64,000 nucleotides of DNA from Verticillium longisporum. Its lineage: Eukaryota > Ascomycota > Sordariomycetes > Glomerellales > Plectosphaerellaceae. The stretch is from contig JAETXT010000005.1 in the NCBI GenBank assembly GCA_019188255.1, positions 2,666,001 to 2,730,000 on the forward strand, written 5' to 3'. The position numbers were made by a program, and so were the translations under genes. The notes beneath the pieces were generated by a model. The model saw only the letters and a program-made list of their open reading frames with translations, searched no databases and was not told the DNA's origin. This document shows positions 21,778-32,220 of this stretch, one piece after another. The first letter of the stretch is position 1. Every line of letters begins with the position of its first letter.

Positions 21778-22973
21778 TGCGATGCGTCAAGAATGATCGA
21801 TCGTCTTCAGCGACAAGGAGAGTGTTGCGCGTGCGTGTATACCTCTAGGATGGGGGCGGAGATAGTTTCCTGCGTGATGGGAGGACGGGAGGGAATATGC
21901 GGGTCAGTTGGTATAGCTGTGAACGAAAGCAAAGGTTAGTGGGAGGAGAAAGGTGAAGCAGGAAAGGGCAAGCAGGTCATGGCGTGCATACTTTGTTTCC
22001 GACGAGGAAGGAGCCGTCGCAATACAGTGTAATTGCAAGGCTGAGTGCAAGTTAGATTTGCAAGACGGAGAGGTCCCTCGAAACAGGCTGCGTACCAGCT
22101 TCTCACGGGCTGCAGCAGAAAACCCGTGATATGACTAGAACCTTGGTGAAGCCCCCGGTGAGAGAAAATTCACTTGCTGCTTGTGACGCGTAGGCTGGTT
22201 CGCGCGTGTGATATTGGGACCACGCTTCAAGGTTAACATAAGGCACGATGGAATGTAATCCCAATGGCCATGCCTGGGTCGAAGAGGCAGTGACCTGGAA
22301 TCGCTTTTCAGTGAATGCTTTCTGCTGGGCGTCTTTGTTGTCAGGAAGGAGCGCGCGAGGACTGTTGTGATGAAAGGTGGGCTGGAGACAGTTGACGCGA
22401 TGACGCAGGGAAACACCCACACCAGACACTGAGCCCCTAGCAACAGGCAACAATCAACGATCAACGTCTACAACCGTGATGACAATCGGACGCACCACCA
22501 GGCCAGCATCCACCACAGGTCAGAAAGGGGCGGGAGTATTTTTGACGTCCACCTAGCGAGAGACACTGGGTCGTAGCAAGGATGAAGTATCAGCCTTCAC
22601 ATTCTGATCAACTGCAAAAGGCACACACCCTGTCTGATATGTTCATATGAGCAACTCAAGCATCACCATCTCAGCTGGCGTCCCAGAGTCAACAGTGACT
22701 CTAACAGATCTACTAAGCTCGGTTGCAAGGATTCAGCAGAGGTCCATGCCAGTAACACCGGTTCAATGTGTAAGGCCTGGTCGGTATCGCGGTGCGCATA
22801 CCACGACCCCTGACCGGGGTCGTACCATGACCGACACCCACTGGCATAAGCACGAAACGCTGTAAACATGACAGAAGCAAAGTTCTGGGGACTCTGGGAG
22901 AACAGTTGGGTAAAAGATTGTTGGACAGTATTGTACAAAGTGTCTAAACTCGATCGCTTCGTGTGGTATACAT
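21778..22973. other. intergenic region upstream of the Pumilio gene
   Basis: 1.2 kb between the Pumilio start and the 3' end of mS33. It probably holds a long 5' leader of the Pumilio transcript, as is common for regulators, because several GT/AG pairs and short frames occur at 21800-22500. No conserved protein was found in it. The frames at 22103-22453 and 22663-22938 are unconvincing. Confidence 0.4.
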
Positions 22974-23445
22974 TTATTTTCTGGACTTGGGCGGGGCTGC
23001 GGCGATGTTAGTATCTATCACAAAGGTTCGCTCATGGAGAGAACTGACACTTTGTCTTCTTTTTCGTGGGTGCACCCTTCCCCCGAGCTTTGAGTCTAAT
23101 CTATCGGTCAGCGTGCCGTTCGAGATTGCCTTCTGCATTGTCCCAACGTACGAAGTGATGTGATCTAGACGTTCCTCGTTCTTCAAGTCAAATGTTGTGA
23201 GGTGAGGTCCGAACGACTTCATGACTGTGTGGATGTCGACGACTTTTCGGGGGTAATAGGAGGCGAGAGCTGGGCCTTTGAGTCGTTGGCGGAGGACCTT
23301 GTTACCCATTCGAACGCCCTCGGGGTTATATGTCGTCGCGAAGATCTGGCATTGGGCCTGTTTCTGTCAGAGGAGTTTTCATTGATCCGTCGCGGAGTCA
23401 GTATACCTTCATCAGGTCCAGCAACCTGGCGCGTGGAACACTCAT
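22974..23445 (-). CDS. RSM27: mitochondrial small ribosomal subunit protein mS33 (Rsm27)
   Basis: Component of the mitoribosomal small subunit. Four exons (23407-23445, 23152-23357, 23049-23095, 22974-22996) give 104 residues. The start MSVPRARLLDLMK splices to AQCQIFATTYNPEGVRMGNK and then VLRQRLKGPALASYYPRK, the hallmark block of the family. The third exon is decisive: using donor GTACGT and the acceptor after GATTAG yields LKARGKGAPTKKKTK, the conserved basic tail that a straight reading misses. The last intron has a perfect TACTAAC branch site. The gene is 319 nt head-to-head from the RNase III gene. The model needs three introns in a gene of 472 nt but each splice signal is good. Confidence 0.88.
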
Positions 23446-23764
23446 CTTGTCGTAACAGAGCAGAGCGTCGTAGAGATGAAGTTCGACTTTGCGATCGACC
23501 TCGAATCTCGAATTCGCCTGGTTGGCCGAAGTGACGCGACGGATCCACCTTCCATCATCCGATAAGTCGATTTCTCATACCATTGACATGCGGGATAGAA
23601 GCATATATCCCATAAATGCATTTCATCTACAATCTTCGTCAAGGCAAACATCGTCAATTCTGAAATCACAAATTTTGCGGTTTTCATTGAGGAAAATCTA
23701 TCGTTTGCCGTAACTGCAGGGGTTTCTCTTTCCAAACCAGACCCAAAATCTGCGATTATTCACA
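23446..23764. promoter_or_regulatory. divergent promoter between mS33 and RNase III genes
   Basis: 319 nt shared between two start codons pointing away from each other. AT-rich in its middle. No TATA box at a usual distance was found on either strand. Confidence 0.45.
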
Positions 23765-25102
23765 ATGTCGAAGAGAACACGCGAAGAAGGCCCGACGCAT
23801 GAGCTGCAAGGTCGGCCAGGGTCTAGCAAGCGCCCTCATATCGATGAGCCGCCTGAAAATGACATTGAGCCCCTCGATGTTATGCTCGCGTATGCCAACA
23901 AACTGGTCAAGAGGATCGAGGATTTGAGAAGCACGCTGCAGGCAGGAGATTCGAGTTCTGATATTCGGCGACGAGAGAAACTCACAACGAAACTACAAGG
24001 CACATGCCAAGACATTCTGCCTTCTATTAAGGCCTTCGCTGGGGAAAAGTTCGCCTCACCAGACGCCGCGCCAGGAGCTTCGAAAGAACACCAGTCTGTA
24101 CGTTTATCTTCGCCGCTTCATTTATTTCGATGATGCTCACCCTTCTTTTCACAGAGTAACACGCATGCTGACGAGGGGACAATTCACCCGCCAAAGCCAT
24201 CTACGTCTGCGCCGGCGTGCTCACCTATCCCCTCGCCCCTCATTCTGTCAGCCTTTGCTACCGATGGGATTGCAAGTTCCTTGCCGCCGTTGCCGCCCAT
24301 CCGCGACCCGAAGCTTGAGACTGCGGTTTTCACACACTACGCCGTTGGACCTGGCCTGAATTATGAGCGCCTCGAGTGGCTTGGTGACGCATACGCTGAA
24401 GTCATCTCGACATCCCTGCTGTTCCGTACTTTCGGAGGCTTCTCATCTGGGAAATTATCCCAATTGCGGGAGCTTCTCATTTGTAATGCAAACCTCGGAC
24501 AGTACTCAGCTCAGTACGGCCTCGTCGATCGCGTCAAGGCGCCAGAGGAAGTCAAAGCGTCCAAGGAGAAGTGGAAGAAGGTTCCCGGGGATGTTTTTGA
24601 ATCATATGTTGCAGCTGTCATCCTCTCAGACCCAGAACACGGGCTGCAACGCGCCGGGGAGTGGCTAAAGGCCCTGTTCAGCATGACGATCAAGCACCAG
24701 ATCTTGACCATCTCGACCAAGCCCGAACATAGAGCTGTTCTGGAAATGGGCGACCAGTCTCTTCTTCCGGATAAGGTCCTAAATGCGAAGGTTCGCTTGG
24801 GTCAACTTATCGGCGCAAAGGGCATCAGCCTCCGATATGAAGATGACACCAGCGGTCCCAAGTTCGACAAGTTCCACAAGCGCCTGACTGTCCATAGTGT
24901 AAACCTGTACCTTGATGGCTGGGGTGAGAAGAACAAGTGGCTTGGAAAAGGCACAGACATCAACAAGAAGGAAGCTGGGCAAAAGGCGGCGCAGATGGCC
25001 CTTGACAACAAGGCCCTGATCAAAAAGTACAGCGAGAAGAAGCAAGTGTTGCAAGCTGCGAAGGCCGCAGCTGGCGAGGATGATGACGATCAAGAGCCGT
25101 AG
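23765..25102 (+). CDS. RNT1: RNase III, Rnt1/Pac1 type
   Basis: Double-strand-specific endoribonuclease that processes pre-rRNA, snRNA and snoRNA precursors. Two exons (23765-24097 and 24155-25102) encode 426 residues. A basic, disordered N-terminus and a short helical region precede the catalytic domain. The signature NYERLEWLGDAYAE (residues 180-193) includes the metal-ligand positions E185 and D189, and the second acidic site is GDVFESYVAAV (D257, E260). A dsRNA-binding domain follows (about 320-400), with NLYLDGW, LGKGTDINKKEAGQKAAQMAL, and an acidic tail. The domain order and length match Rnt1/Pac1 and not Dicer. The catalytic residues are all present, so the enzyme should be active. Confidence 0.9.
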
Positions 25103-25824
25103 GAACCGGGCGTTCACTATCAAGACGGACCTAAAGCCCTGGCCCACTCATAGGTTTGATTCTATAACCATCTCATCGTCATCGACGTTGCCTCAATGCG
25201 CCGCCTCAGGTCTCTCAGATTTGGTCCATAACGAGACCTAAGCCAAGCGACCACAAACATGCACGTGAAAGCAGTTAGCGCAATCCCAATGCCAGAGTTA
25301 CCACTTCATGAAATCTTCAACCCAAGTCGCCGGAAAGTATTCCCCATGGGGAAGAGGGACGCCTTCACGTGTCCGGGGGATGGTGTTGATTACATAACAG
25401 GGTCCTCGGGTGGGATTCGGGGTCGAGAGTGGATGCGGCGTCTCTGCGCCGAGGCAAATCATTCCCGACCAAAGTGGCATGCTGCTAGTGACAATGCTAC
25501 AGGAGCTCGCGCCGTCCTGGCACAGGTCATGTCCGGAGGCATCTAACACTTTGGATCTTCTCCTTTTGATTGTTGCGAAGGCGTTCATAATTTATATCTT
25601 CCCATTAGCATGTGGATCTTTCTAATACATCAATTCCGGGTTACATCGTGCGACTCCAAGCCAATCGAGCACCTAAACCACATCCATCCCACCCATCGTT
25701 ATCTACGCGTCCCGCATTTACGGTTGCCGTCACCTCGGCTCTCGGATTCATCGGTTGTTTACCAAACGTCTGCACTGATCGCGCTCTTGTATCACCACCG
25801 TGTCTGTCTTCTCAAGTCGCCATC
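25103..25824. other. intergenic region RNase III / acyl-CoA-binding gene
   Basis: 722 nt between two plus-strand genes. The 200 nt before the next start are CA- and T-rich and likely its promoter and leader. No gene is supported here. Confidence 0.45.
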
Positions 25825-26839
25825 ATGGCCGACTCAGTAGGTGAGTGTCTAGTCTCTTCGCATACGCCTGCATCTCGACGTTTCCCAAGAGCTAGGCTGA
25901 CAAGATCGGGCAGATCGCGTGTTCGTCCACGCCTTGAACACTGTCAAGAAGATACCAAAGACCGGTGCCTCCCGGCCACCACCCTCCGACAGACTCCGAC
26001 TGTACGGTCTCTACAAGCAAGCCATGGAGGGCGACGTCGATGGCGTCATGGAGCGCCCCGCTGCTGGCGCGGGGCTGTCCGGCGACGAGCTTCAGCGGGA
26101 GAAGGACAAGTGGGATGCTTGGAACGCACAGAGCGGCCTGGGCAAGACGGAGGCAAAGAGGCGGTACATCGAGGCTCTGATTGAGACGATGCATCGCTAC
26201 GCCACGACACCGTAAGCCATACCTGCTCCTCCTTACCTTTCACCCCCCCCCCCCTCGGCCCGAGGTCACGGCTAACAACCCATAATCAGAGACGCAAAAG
26301 AACTCGTTGCCGAACTCGAATTCGTGTGGAATCAAATCAAGAATAATAGCCCCAGCGCCTCGTCGTCGAAAGGATCTGACCAATTTGTCGGCCGTCGATT
26401 CACCCAGCCTACCAGTGGAACCGAGGGGCCGCTTAGAGTGCTGAGCCCGATGAGCGAAGACGATGCCGCGGAACGGGAGTCACGACGGCAAGCGATTGCA
26501 GAGGAAGACGGCGAGGAAGACGATGATGCACCGAAGAAGGGCTCGAAATGGTCCCGGAGCGTTGAGAATGCGTTGGTCAAGATGTCGGCCGAGGTGGCGG
26601 CTCTACGCGAGCAGATCACAACAGGAAGAGAGTGGAGGTTCAAAAAGGAGCGAAGCTTACCCGCCTGGCTGGGATGGTTGGTCTGGATGATCATGAAGCA
26701 TCTCGCTATCGACATTGTCCTCCTGGCCTTCATTCTTCTATGGATGCGGAAGCGAAAGGACCGGCGGCTTGAGGACCTCGTACGTGCTGGTCTCAAACTG
26801 GCCCGGGAGTACGTGCGGAACGTCCTCCCATCAAGGTGA
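25825..26839 (+). CDS. acyl-CoA-binding membrane protein, Atg37/ACBD5-like
   Basis: Three exons (25825-25840, 25914-26211, 26290-26839) encode 287 residues. The first exon holds five codons plus one base (MADSV), and the splice makes Asp6. The acyl-CoA-binding domain covers about residues 6-105, with LRLYGLYKQAMEGDV and KWDAWNAQSGLGKTEAKRRY, the standard helix 2 and helix 3-4 signatures that contact the CoA moiety. An acidic, disordered middle (EEDGEEDDDA) leads to a coiled-coil stretch and one C-terminal transmembrane segment (about 235-260, WLVWMIMKHLAIDIVLLAFILLWM region) followed by a basic tail. This tail-anchored layout is that of Atg37/ACBD5, peroxisome-membrane proteins that act in pexophagy and organelle contacts. 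Location is inferred, not shown. Confidence 0.82.
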
Positions 26840-28075
26840 CGTCCTTGGTTCCTCTTCACAGGTGCCCATACGGATCATCTTCAACGTCCGCGCTGCGAGG
26901 TAGTTGAGAATCCCGCTTCCCTCCGTCTGCTTGACTACGCCTGAATGCGGACAGCAGCACGCGACGCCGCCCAAGATACTATACGACGTAGACCTACCAG
27001 GTTCATGCAAACCATGAAACAGACGCGCCTCAAGGGCGTGACCCGACCGACTTCCCCAGAACCACTAAGCCTGTACCGCGGGTACAAACGATATACAGAT
27101 AACATGCCAGCTTCCGAGCCTGGCACACCTCTGCCAGTCGAACATGGTTTGGCTAGCTCGAGCTCCAGACCTACCGCCTGGTATGCCAGCAAAGGATGAG
27201 AGAGCATCGGATGGGGGGGTTGAGCCTGACGATAGGGTCTCCGGTCTGGCTGCGTATGACAGCTGCGAGCTATCCTTGTCCCCAGTCGTCTTGCACAAAG
27301 CTTGACCATCCGGTCACTGGAGGCAGGCTTCCACGAGAAACAAGCACAAGCATGCAGCAGACCCAAGGGCGTTGCATCCTAAGGACTTGTTGACAATAGC
27401 GTGGGCCCTGGCTCGTGTCAGGAGAGAAGCCATTACACACATGCGACTTTTCTGTTTGGTTAGGATATATTGGACGGGGAACAAGCACCAGTCGCGGGGT
27501 TGTCGTCATCGGAGCGATGTGTTTCGTTGGACTTGATCCGTTGTAACAATACCACAATCACATGTCTAAGTATTCCAAGTACTGGCTGAGTGCGTTAGAC
27601 TGGTGAATAGATAGGAGTTCATCAGGAGGTTTTTTGTAGCGAGCATTATCATTATGTTGTGTTGATGGTCTTTGCGTTCGGTTCTGGTATCTGTGAGACG
27701 CGTTGCAGGTGTCTTCAGAAGCACTCCTCCCCAATGCGACACGCCTGTTTCCACTTTTCTGTTCCGTCCTGGCCTTTAACCATCTCCAACAACCTCTCAC
27801 TCACTTCCACCTTCAGAAGGGCGGTATCACATTGAGTCTTCGAACGAGGTAAGGCCATGATCGGTCTTTGAAGGCCTTCTGGTCGGCTTTTTCAATCCCG
27901 TTGTCCTCAAGCTATACGCCTGAGGATGCTGCCCTTGGAGAATTATTCCGCTGCCGTCGAAATCTGTTGGACTTGAGGCATCCGGTCATCGCACATATCA
28001 CCATCAAGGCACAATCGTTCACCTTCCCCGGCCTTCTTTGCATTTTGGGGCAGTCCTCTGTCGGCTCTCCCGCTC
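26840..28075. other. intergenic region
   Basis: 1.24 kb without a supported gene. Frames at 26935-27366 and 27270-27557 have no features of known proteins. No repeat or RNA gene was seen. Confidence 0.4.
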
Positions 28076-28741
28076 ATGTCGTCACACAACGCTCAGGGTC
28101 ACGACGAGGGCCCTCTCTCACCACGTCGCTCAGACAGCTCGCGCAATGGTGGAGGCACCGCAGCGTCAATTGACGAAGACCTCATCCCTCCCCTCGACAG
28201 CATATCACCAGCGATATTCGTTCCACTCAAGGAGTCAATCCTCAAAAAATCTGTCAGCAACCCCAAGACCGAAGCGGACCGCCTCCGACTCGTCATCCAG
28301 CGCATCGACAGTCACGCAGAGGATGTTAAGGCCAACATCATGTTCCTCTTCCGCCGCGAGCAGCAACGCGTCCTGCAGGCCGCACGAATCAATGAGGCTG
28401 CGCAAGGCGCCCAGATCCCGCCGCCGCTGGACAAAAATCTGGTCGACATGATGATGCAGAACGTCATGGCGCCCAAGGATCCCACGCGGGATTATGGGGT
28501 GCACCGCCCGTTGCCTCCCGTAACTCTTGGCCAGTGGCCACGAACGGCAAGAGAGCAGACAGTGCACCAGCTGCTGACGACCGCCGAGGGTGCTATGAGC
28601 AACCTTGATGGATTCGACAGTATGATGACCAAAGTAAGGGAGGTTTTCAAGAAACAGCTTGAGGCTGAGGAAGGAAGAGAAAGGGCATTGAGGACGCGGC
28701 CAGCACAGGAAGAAGCTCGACGACGCAGCGACAGCGCTTAG
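28076..28741 (+). CDS. uncharacterised protein, possible coiled-coil factor
   Basis: Intronless 221-residue frame that I do not recognise. The N-terminal 50 residues are Ser/Gly-rich and probably disordered. The middle (about 60-115) is helical with heptad-like hydrophobics (TEADRLRLVIQRIDSHAEDV and FLFRREQQRVLQAARINEA). A second helical block (GQWPRTAREQTVHQLLTTAE) leads to a basic-acidic C-terminus (EEGRERALRTRPAQEEARRR). The composition is that of a real protein rather than a shadow frame: codon use is normal, the ATG is the first in frame, and the opposite strand has no longer frame. It has no signal peptide or membrane segment. Its neighbours give no functional clue. Confidence 0.6.
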   Translation: MSSHNAQGHDEGPLSPRRSDSSRNGGGTAASIDEDLIPPLDSISPAIFVPLKESILKKSVSNPKTEADRLRLVIQRIDSHAEDVKANIMFLFRREQQRVLQAARINEAAQGAQIPPPLDKNLVDMMMQNVMAPKDPTRDYGVHRPLPPVTLGQWPRTAREQTVHQLLTTAEGAMSNLDGFDSMMTKVREVFKKQLEAEEGRERALRTRPAQEEARRRSDSA

Positions 28742-29197
28742 AAGTCGTTATCACGACGCGATCGTACAGCTTCTGCTGCTGGCATGTTCGTCTCCCGGAG
28801 AAAGACTTGACAACTGAGAATGCTAGAGATGCAGGATTGCACCACAGGAAATTCCACTGTGTTGACGAACTTGAGCGTGCCTGAGAAACAGACCTCAATC
28901 AAACAAGTTGGCTGGTTCCTCTGTCATTCTCTATTGGTGAGACTTGGTGTCACATCTGGGTTAGGTCGTTGTTGGGCATCACCAGCAAACGGTGCACGCT
29001 GGCGGTGTCCACCAGCGCCTGAGACACGGCCGCTACAGGGAGCTATCTATGGTGGTTTTCGGAGTTGCCCGACCTGCCCGGGGAACTGCCCCCTTATCTC
29101 GTCAACCAAGTGCGGGGTCCCCCTACGCTCTCTACTAATACATCGTCACTGCCAACGTGACCAGACGGCTTGAGCTCATCTCATTATTTCCTTCAAC
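28742..29197. promoter_or_regulatory. promoter region of URC4
   Basis: 456 nt holding the end of the preceding transcript and the URC4 promoter. A CCCGGGGAACTGCCCC-like GC-rich inverted stretch lies at about 29075-29095. No TATA box was identified. Confidence 0.4.
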
Positions 29198-30669
29198 ATG
29201 AGTTCAGACATCAAATACCTCCTTTCTCTCCGCGCAGTCCGCGAGCGTGCCAAGATTGTGGGAGATGTTGCCAAGGCCGGAAAACTAAGCCACTTTGATC
29301 TTCGGGAAGACAAGCTGGATGATGTTGTCGACTTTGTGGCCTCTGTCATCAAGGTTGGCATCCAAGATCCTTTGAATACATTCTGTGCAATCTGACGAAT
29401 GGATGCCAGCGCGACTTTGGTCCCGACAGGTTTCACACGATCCCGCCTCACGGCCGTTGGCAGCATTTCGAGGTCGGTAATGTACCACGAATCGCCAACC
29501 TCATCGAGAAGTGGAAGAACGAGGGTAGCGATGAAAAGGAGCTGACCCGCCGCCTCATTGACCTCTTTTTCGTCTCCGTCCTTCTCGATGCTGGCGCAGG
29601 TGATCATTGGCGGTACAAAGAGGCCGAGACGGGCGAGGTCTACGAGCGAAGCGAGGGTATCGCGGTAGCCAGCCTGTACATGTTCAACTCCTTGGCTTTC
29701 ACTGTATCGAAGGATGCATCTGCTCCGATAGTCGACGGTAACCTCACCACCACACTCGCCATATGCTGCCTCGTTAACCTTGAACTAACATTGCTTGTCA
29801 GGCAAGGGCTTGCAACACTTAGAGACGAGTGCGCTCGCCGAGGGTTTCCAGGTGACCAACGACAACCCTATGCTGGGCGTCGACTCACGTGCCGCCCTCC
29901 TCAGCAGCCTTGGACAGTCACTGCTCGCCCATCCCGATGTGTTCGGAGAATCAGGCCGACCAGGTCTGCTAGTTGGTAAATATTCGCCTTTCTAGTATCA
30001 ACGAAACATGCTTCATGACTAACGAATTCCATAGACTATCTGATCGAGGCCTCAGGCGAATCCAAGCTCGACATTCTTTTCCTCTGGGATGTACTGCAGA
30101 CGCTCCTCATTCCTGCTTGGCCGAAAGATCGGACGACAATCGGCGGCACGCCCATTGGGGATGCCTGGCCCTTGAGCACTCTACGAACAGGAGGGGCATC
30201 GGGCGCTTCCGATGCGGCTGCCGAAAACATCCAACCCTTTCACAAACTCACACAGTGGCTCACCTACTCTCTCATGGTCCCCTTCCAGAGGGTCTTGGGC
30301 CTAGAGTGGACCAACGCAGACTGCCTGACCGCCTTGCCGGAATACCGCAACGGCGGTTTATTCGTGGATATGGGCGTGCTCGTCCTCAAAGAAGAGACTC
30401 TCGAGCGAGGTCTGGCGGCGTCGGGCGAGGAACTACCGCTGTTCGAAGCGGGAGACGACGTCATCGTCGAGTGGAGGGCCATGACACTCGTGCTGATCGA
30501 TCTGCTCTATGGCAGGCTCCCGTCTCGCATGGGCGAGGGCGTGCAGCTAAGCATGGCTCAATTGCTTGAGGCTGGTACCTGGAAGTCTGGGCGTGAGGTC
30601 GCGGCGCAGCGCCGACCGCAAACCAAGTCAAGCCCTATTCTCATCAAGAGCGATGGCACTGTATTCTAG
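29198..30669 (+). CDS. URC4: Urc4/Urg3 uracil-catabolism protein (DUF1688)
   Basis: Four exons (29198-29353, 29410-29737, 29802-29975, 30035-30669) give 430 residues. The family motif DRFHTIPPHGRWQHFEVG follows the first splice, and RLIDLFFVSVLLDAGAGDHWRY, ERSEGIAVASLYMF, TDNPMLG-like NDNPMLGVDSRAALL and GRPGLLVDYL occur in the expected order. The C-terminal half has the LGLEWTNADCLTALPEYRNGG block. Urc4 is needed for uracil degradation in the URC pathway of yeasts, and its S. pombe counterpart is uracil-regulated. The reaction is not established. The first intron has an unusual donor, GTTGGC, but the phase and conserved sequence across the junction (VASVIK to RDFGPDRF) support it. The gene is tail-to-tail with an RNase T2 gene, 268 nt away. 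Confidence 0.88.
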
Positions 30670-30937
30670 GTCGCTTCAATGCCGAGCACCGCATACCGGC
30701 AAGCCATATATTGGGAATCAAATACAATTGTCTGTCAACGGCCGTTTCTCGAAGCTTCTCTAACATGCTTAGGATCCTGATGCATTTATTTACTTGTTAC
30801 TTGTACTGTGATGGTCACCGAGCGATCCAGCCCCTTTTTGCCTCCCGCAAGCTCTCACGTCAAACATCTTTTCGAAAGCTGCACAGCGACTACTTAAAGT
30901 CCTACACGATATGTACCAGTGATTTCTCGTGATCCAG

Positions 30938-32220
30938 CTACGCCGCGGTCCACGTGAACTGCAGAGTGACAGTATTCGCCTTCGTGAAGACGGTGCTCTG
31001 AGTGTTTCCAGTCGGGACCTCGGCAGTGTAGAATGCAGATGAGCCAGCGTACGTGAGGAACGTACCGTCGTAGCCGAACGAGGAACCAGTGGCGACAGAC
31101 GACGCGCACAGCAGCGACGCGTTCTCCTGAACAGCGCAGTTCCCCTTGCTGGAGGTGAGAGTGAATGAACCCCCCGCAGCAGGTGTGGCCGTGAAGGTAG
31201 CCGGGGTGCCGCCGCCGCAGTACCAGTTGCCCCCGGAGACGAGGAAGCCGGGGCTCGACACGCCAGAGGAGGTTGCGAAAAGGTGGCCCTTTCCAGAGAT
31301 GGAGGATGGGTTTGCGGTAGAAGTAGAGCCGGCCGCGGATGTGAGAACGGTGCTCAAGGTGGAAGCCGCCGTAGTCGTGGCAGCCGGGGTTGTCGCTCCA
31401 GCCTTCTTCTTTGGCAGGTACTTGATTCCCTCCTTGGGGCAAGACGAAGGCGAGCCGACGGAGTCTACAGGCACGAAAACGCCCGTTTGAATGGACCCCT
31501 TGACGTTGAAGTGGTACCAGAGCTCATTCAGCTCCTTGTTCTTGTTGCAGTTGACAATGACGTTGTGGCCATGGTGGGCGGTGAGGACAGTCTGGATCTG
31601 ATCCAGGGTGTAAGTCACGGTCTCCGACGGGACGATTCCGGCTTTCTTCAGCCATTCGTAAGTTGGGAGCGTCTTGAACACCTGGATGGTCTTCTTGACA
31701 TAGTCGACCACCTCCTGGCCAGGCGTGTAGCCTGGGTAGCAGCTTGGCTCCAGTGTGTTCATGCACGTGCCGTGTTTATTGAACTCATGCTCCCAAAAGC
31801 TTTCGTCATTGCCGTTTTGGTCCTTCCAGAACGTGTCCATGTACTTCAGTGAGCACGGAGACTCGGCAGCCAAGATGGCTGTGATGTTAGTATACTCCCG
31901 CTCGGGAGCACAGAACTGCTCGTACGTGCCATCACAGTTGTCCGGCCTGTGAAAGTCAGAGACGTGTCGACGTTGATCATACGGATGACATACCAGAGGC
32001 CATGGATGGTCCATGAATCATCCGGGCCTGTGGCGGGGTTGCTGTCCCAGAATTGTGTTTGCAGGATCTGGCCTCCCGGAGCACTGAAACAGCACGTGTT
32101 CGCAAAAGCTGTCGTGTTGTGGCAGCTCTGGGGGACATCTGAAGGGCAGAGGAGTGAGTTCGCAGCCAAAGCACCGCTCACGGCCAGGCTGGCGCTGAAA
32201 ATGGACTTTCGGGAGCGCAT
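30938..32220 (-). CDS. RNY1: secreted/vacuolar ribonuclease T2 with C-terminal extension
   Basis: Endoribonuclease of the T2 family. Two exons (31994-32220 and 30938-31946, intron 47 nt) give 411 residues. The N-terminal 20 residues form a signal peptide (ending around SGALAANS). Catalytic site CAS I is WTIHGLW with H73; CAS II is FWEHEFNKHGTC with H129, E130, K133 and H134. Cysteines typical of fungal T2 enzymes (CHNTTAFANTCC, CPKEG) are present. After the catalytic domain comes a Thr/Ser/Ala-rich linker (about residues 270-310, likely O-glycosylated) and a C-terminal domain of about 110 residues found in Rny1-type enzymes (LFATSSGVSSPGFLVSGGNW onwards). The product should cut single-stranded RNA outside the cytosol. 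Confidence 0.92.

Noticed and set aside
22103..22938. Short minus-strand frames before the Pumilio gene
   Set aside because: No similarity, no good splice or start context; more likely leader or intergenic.
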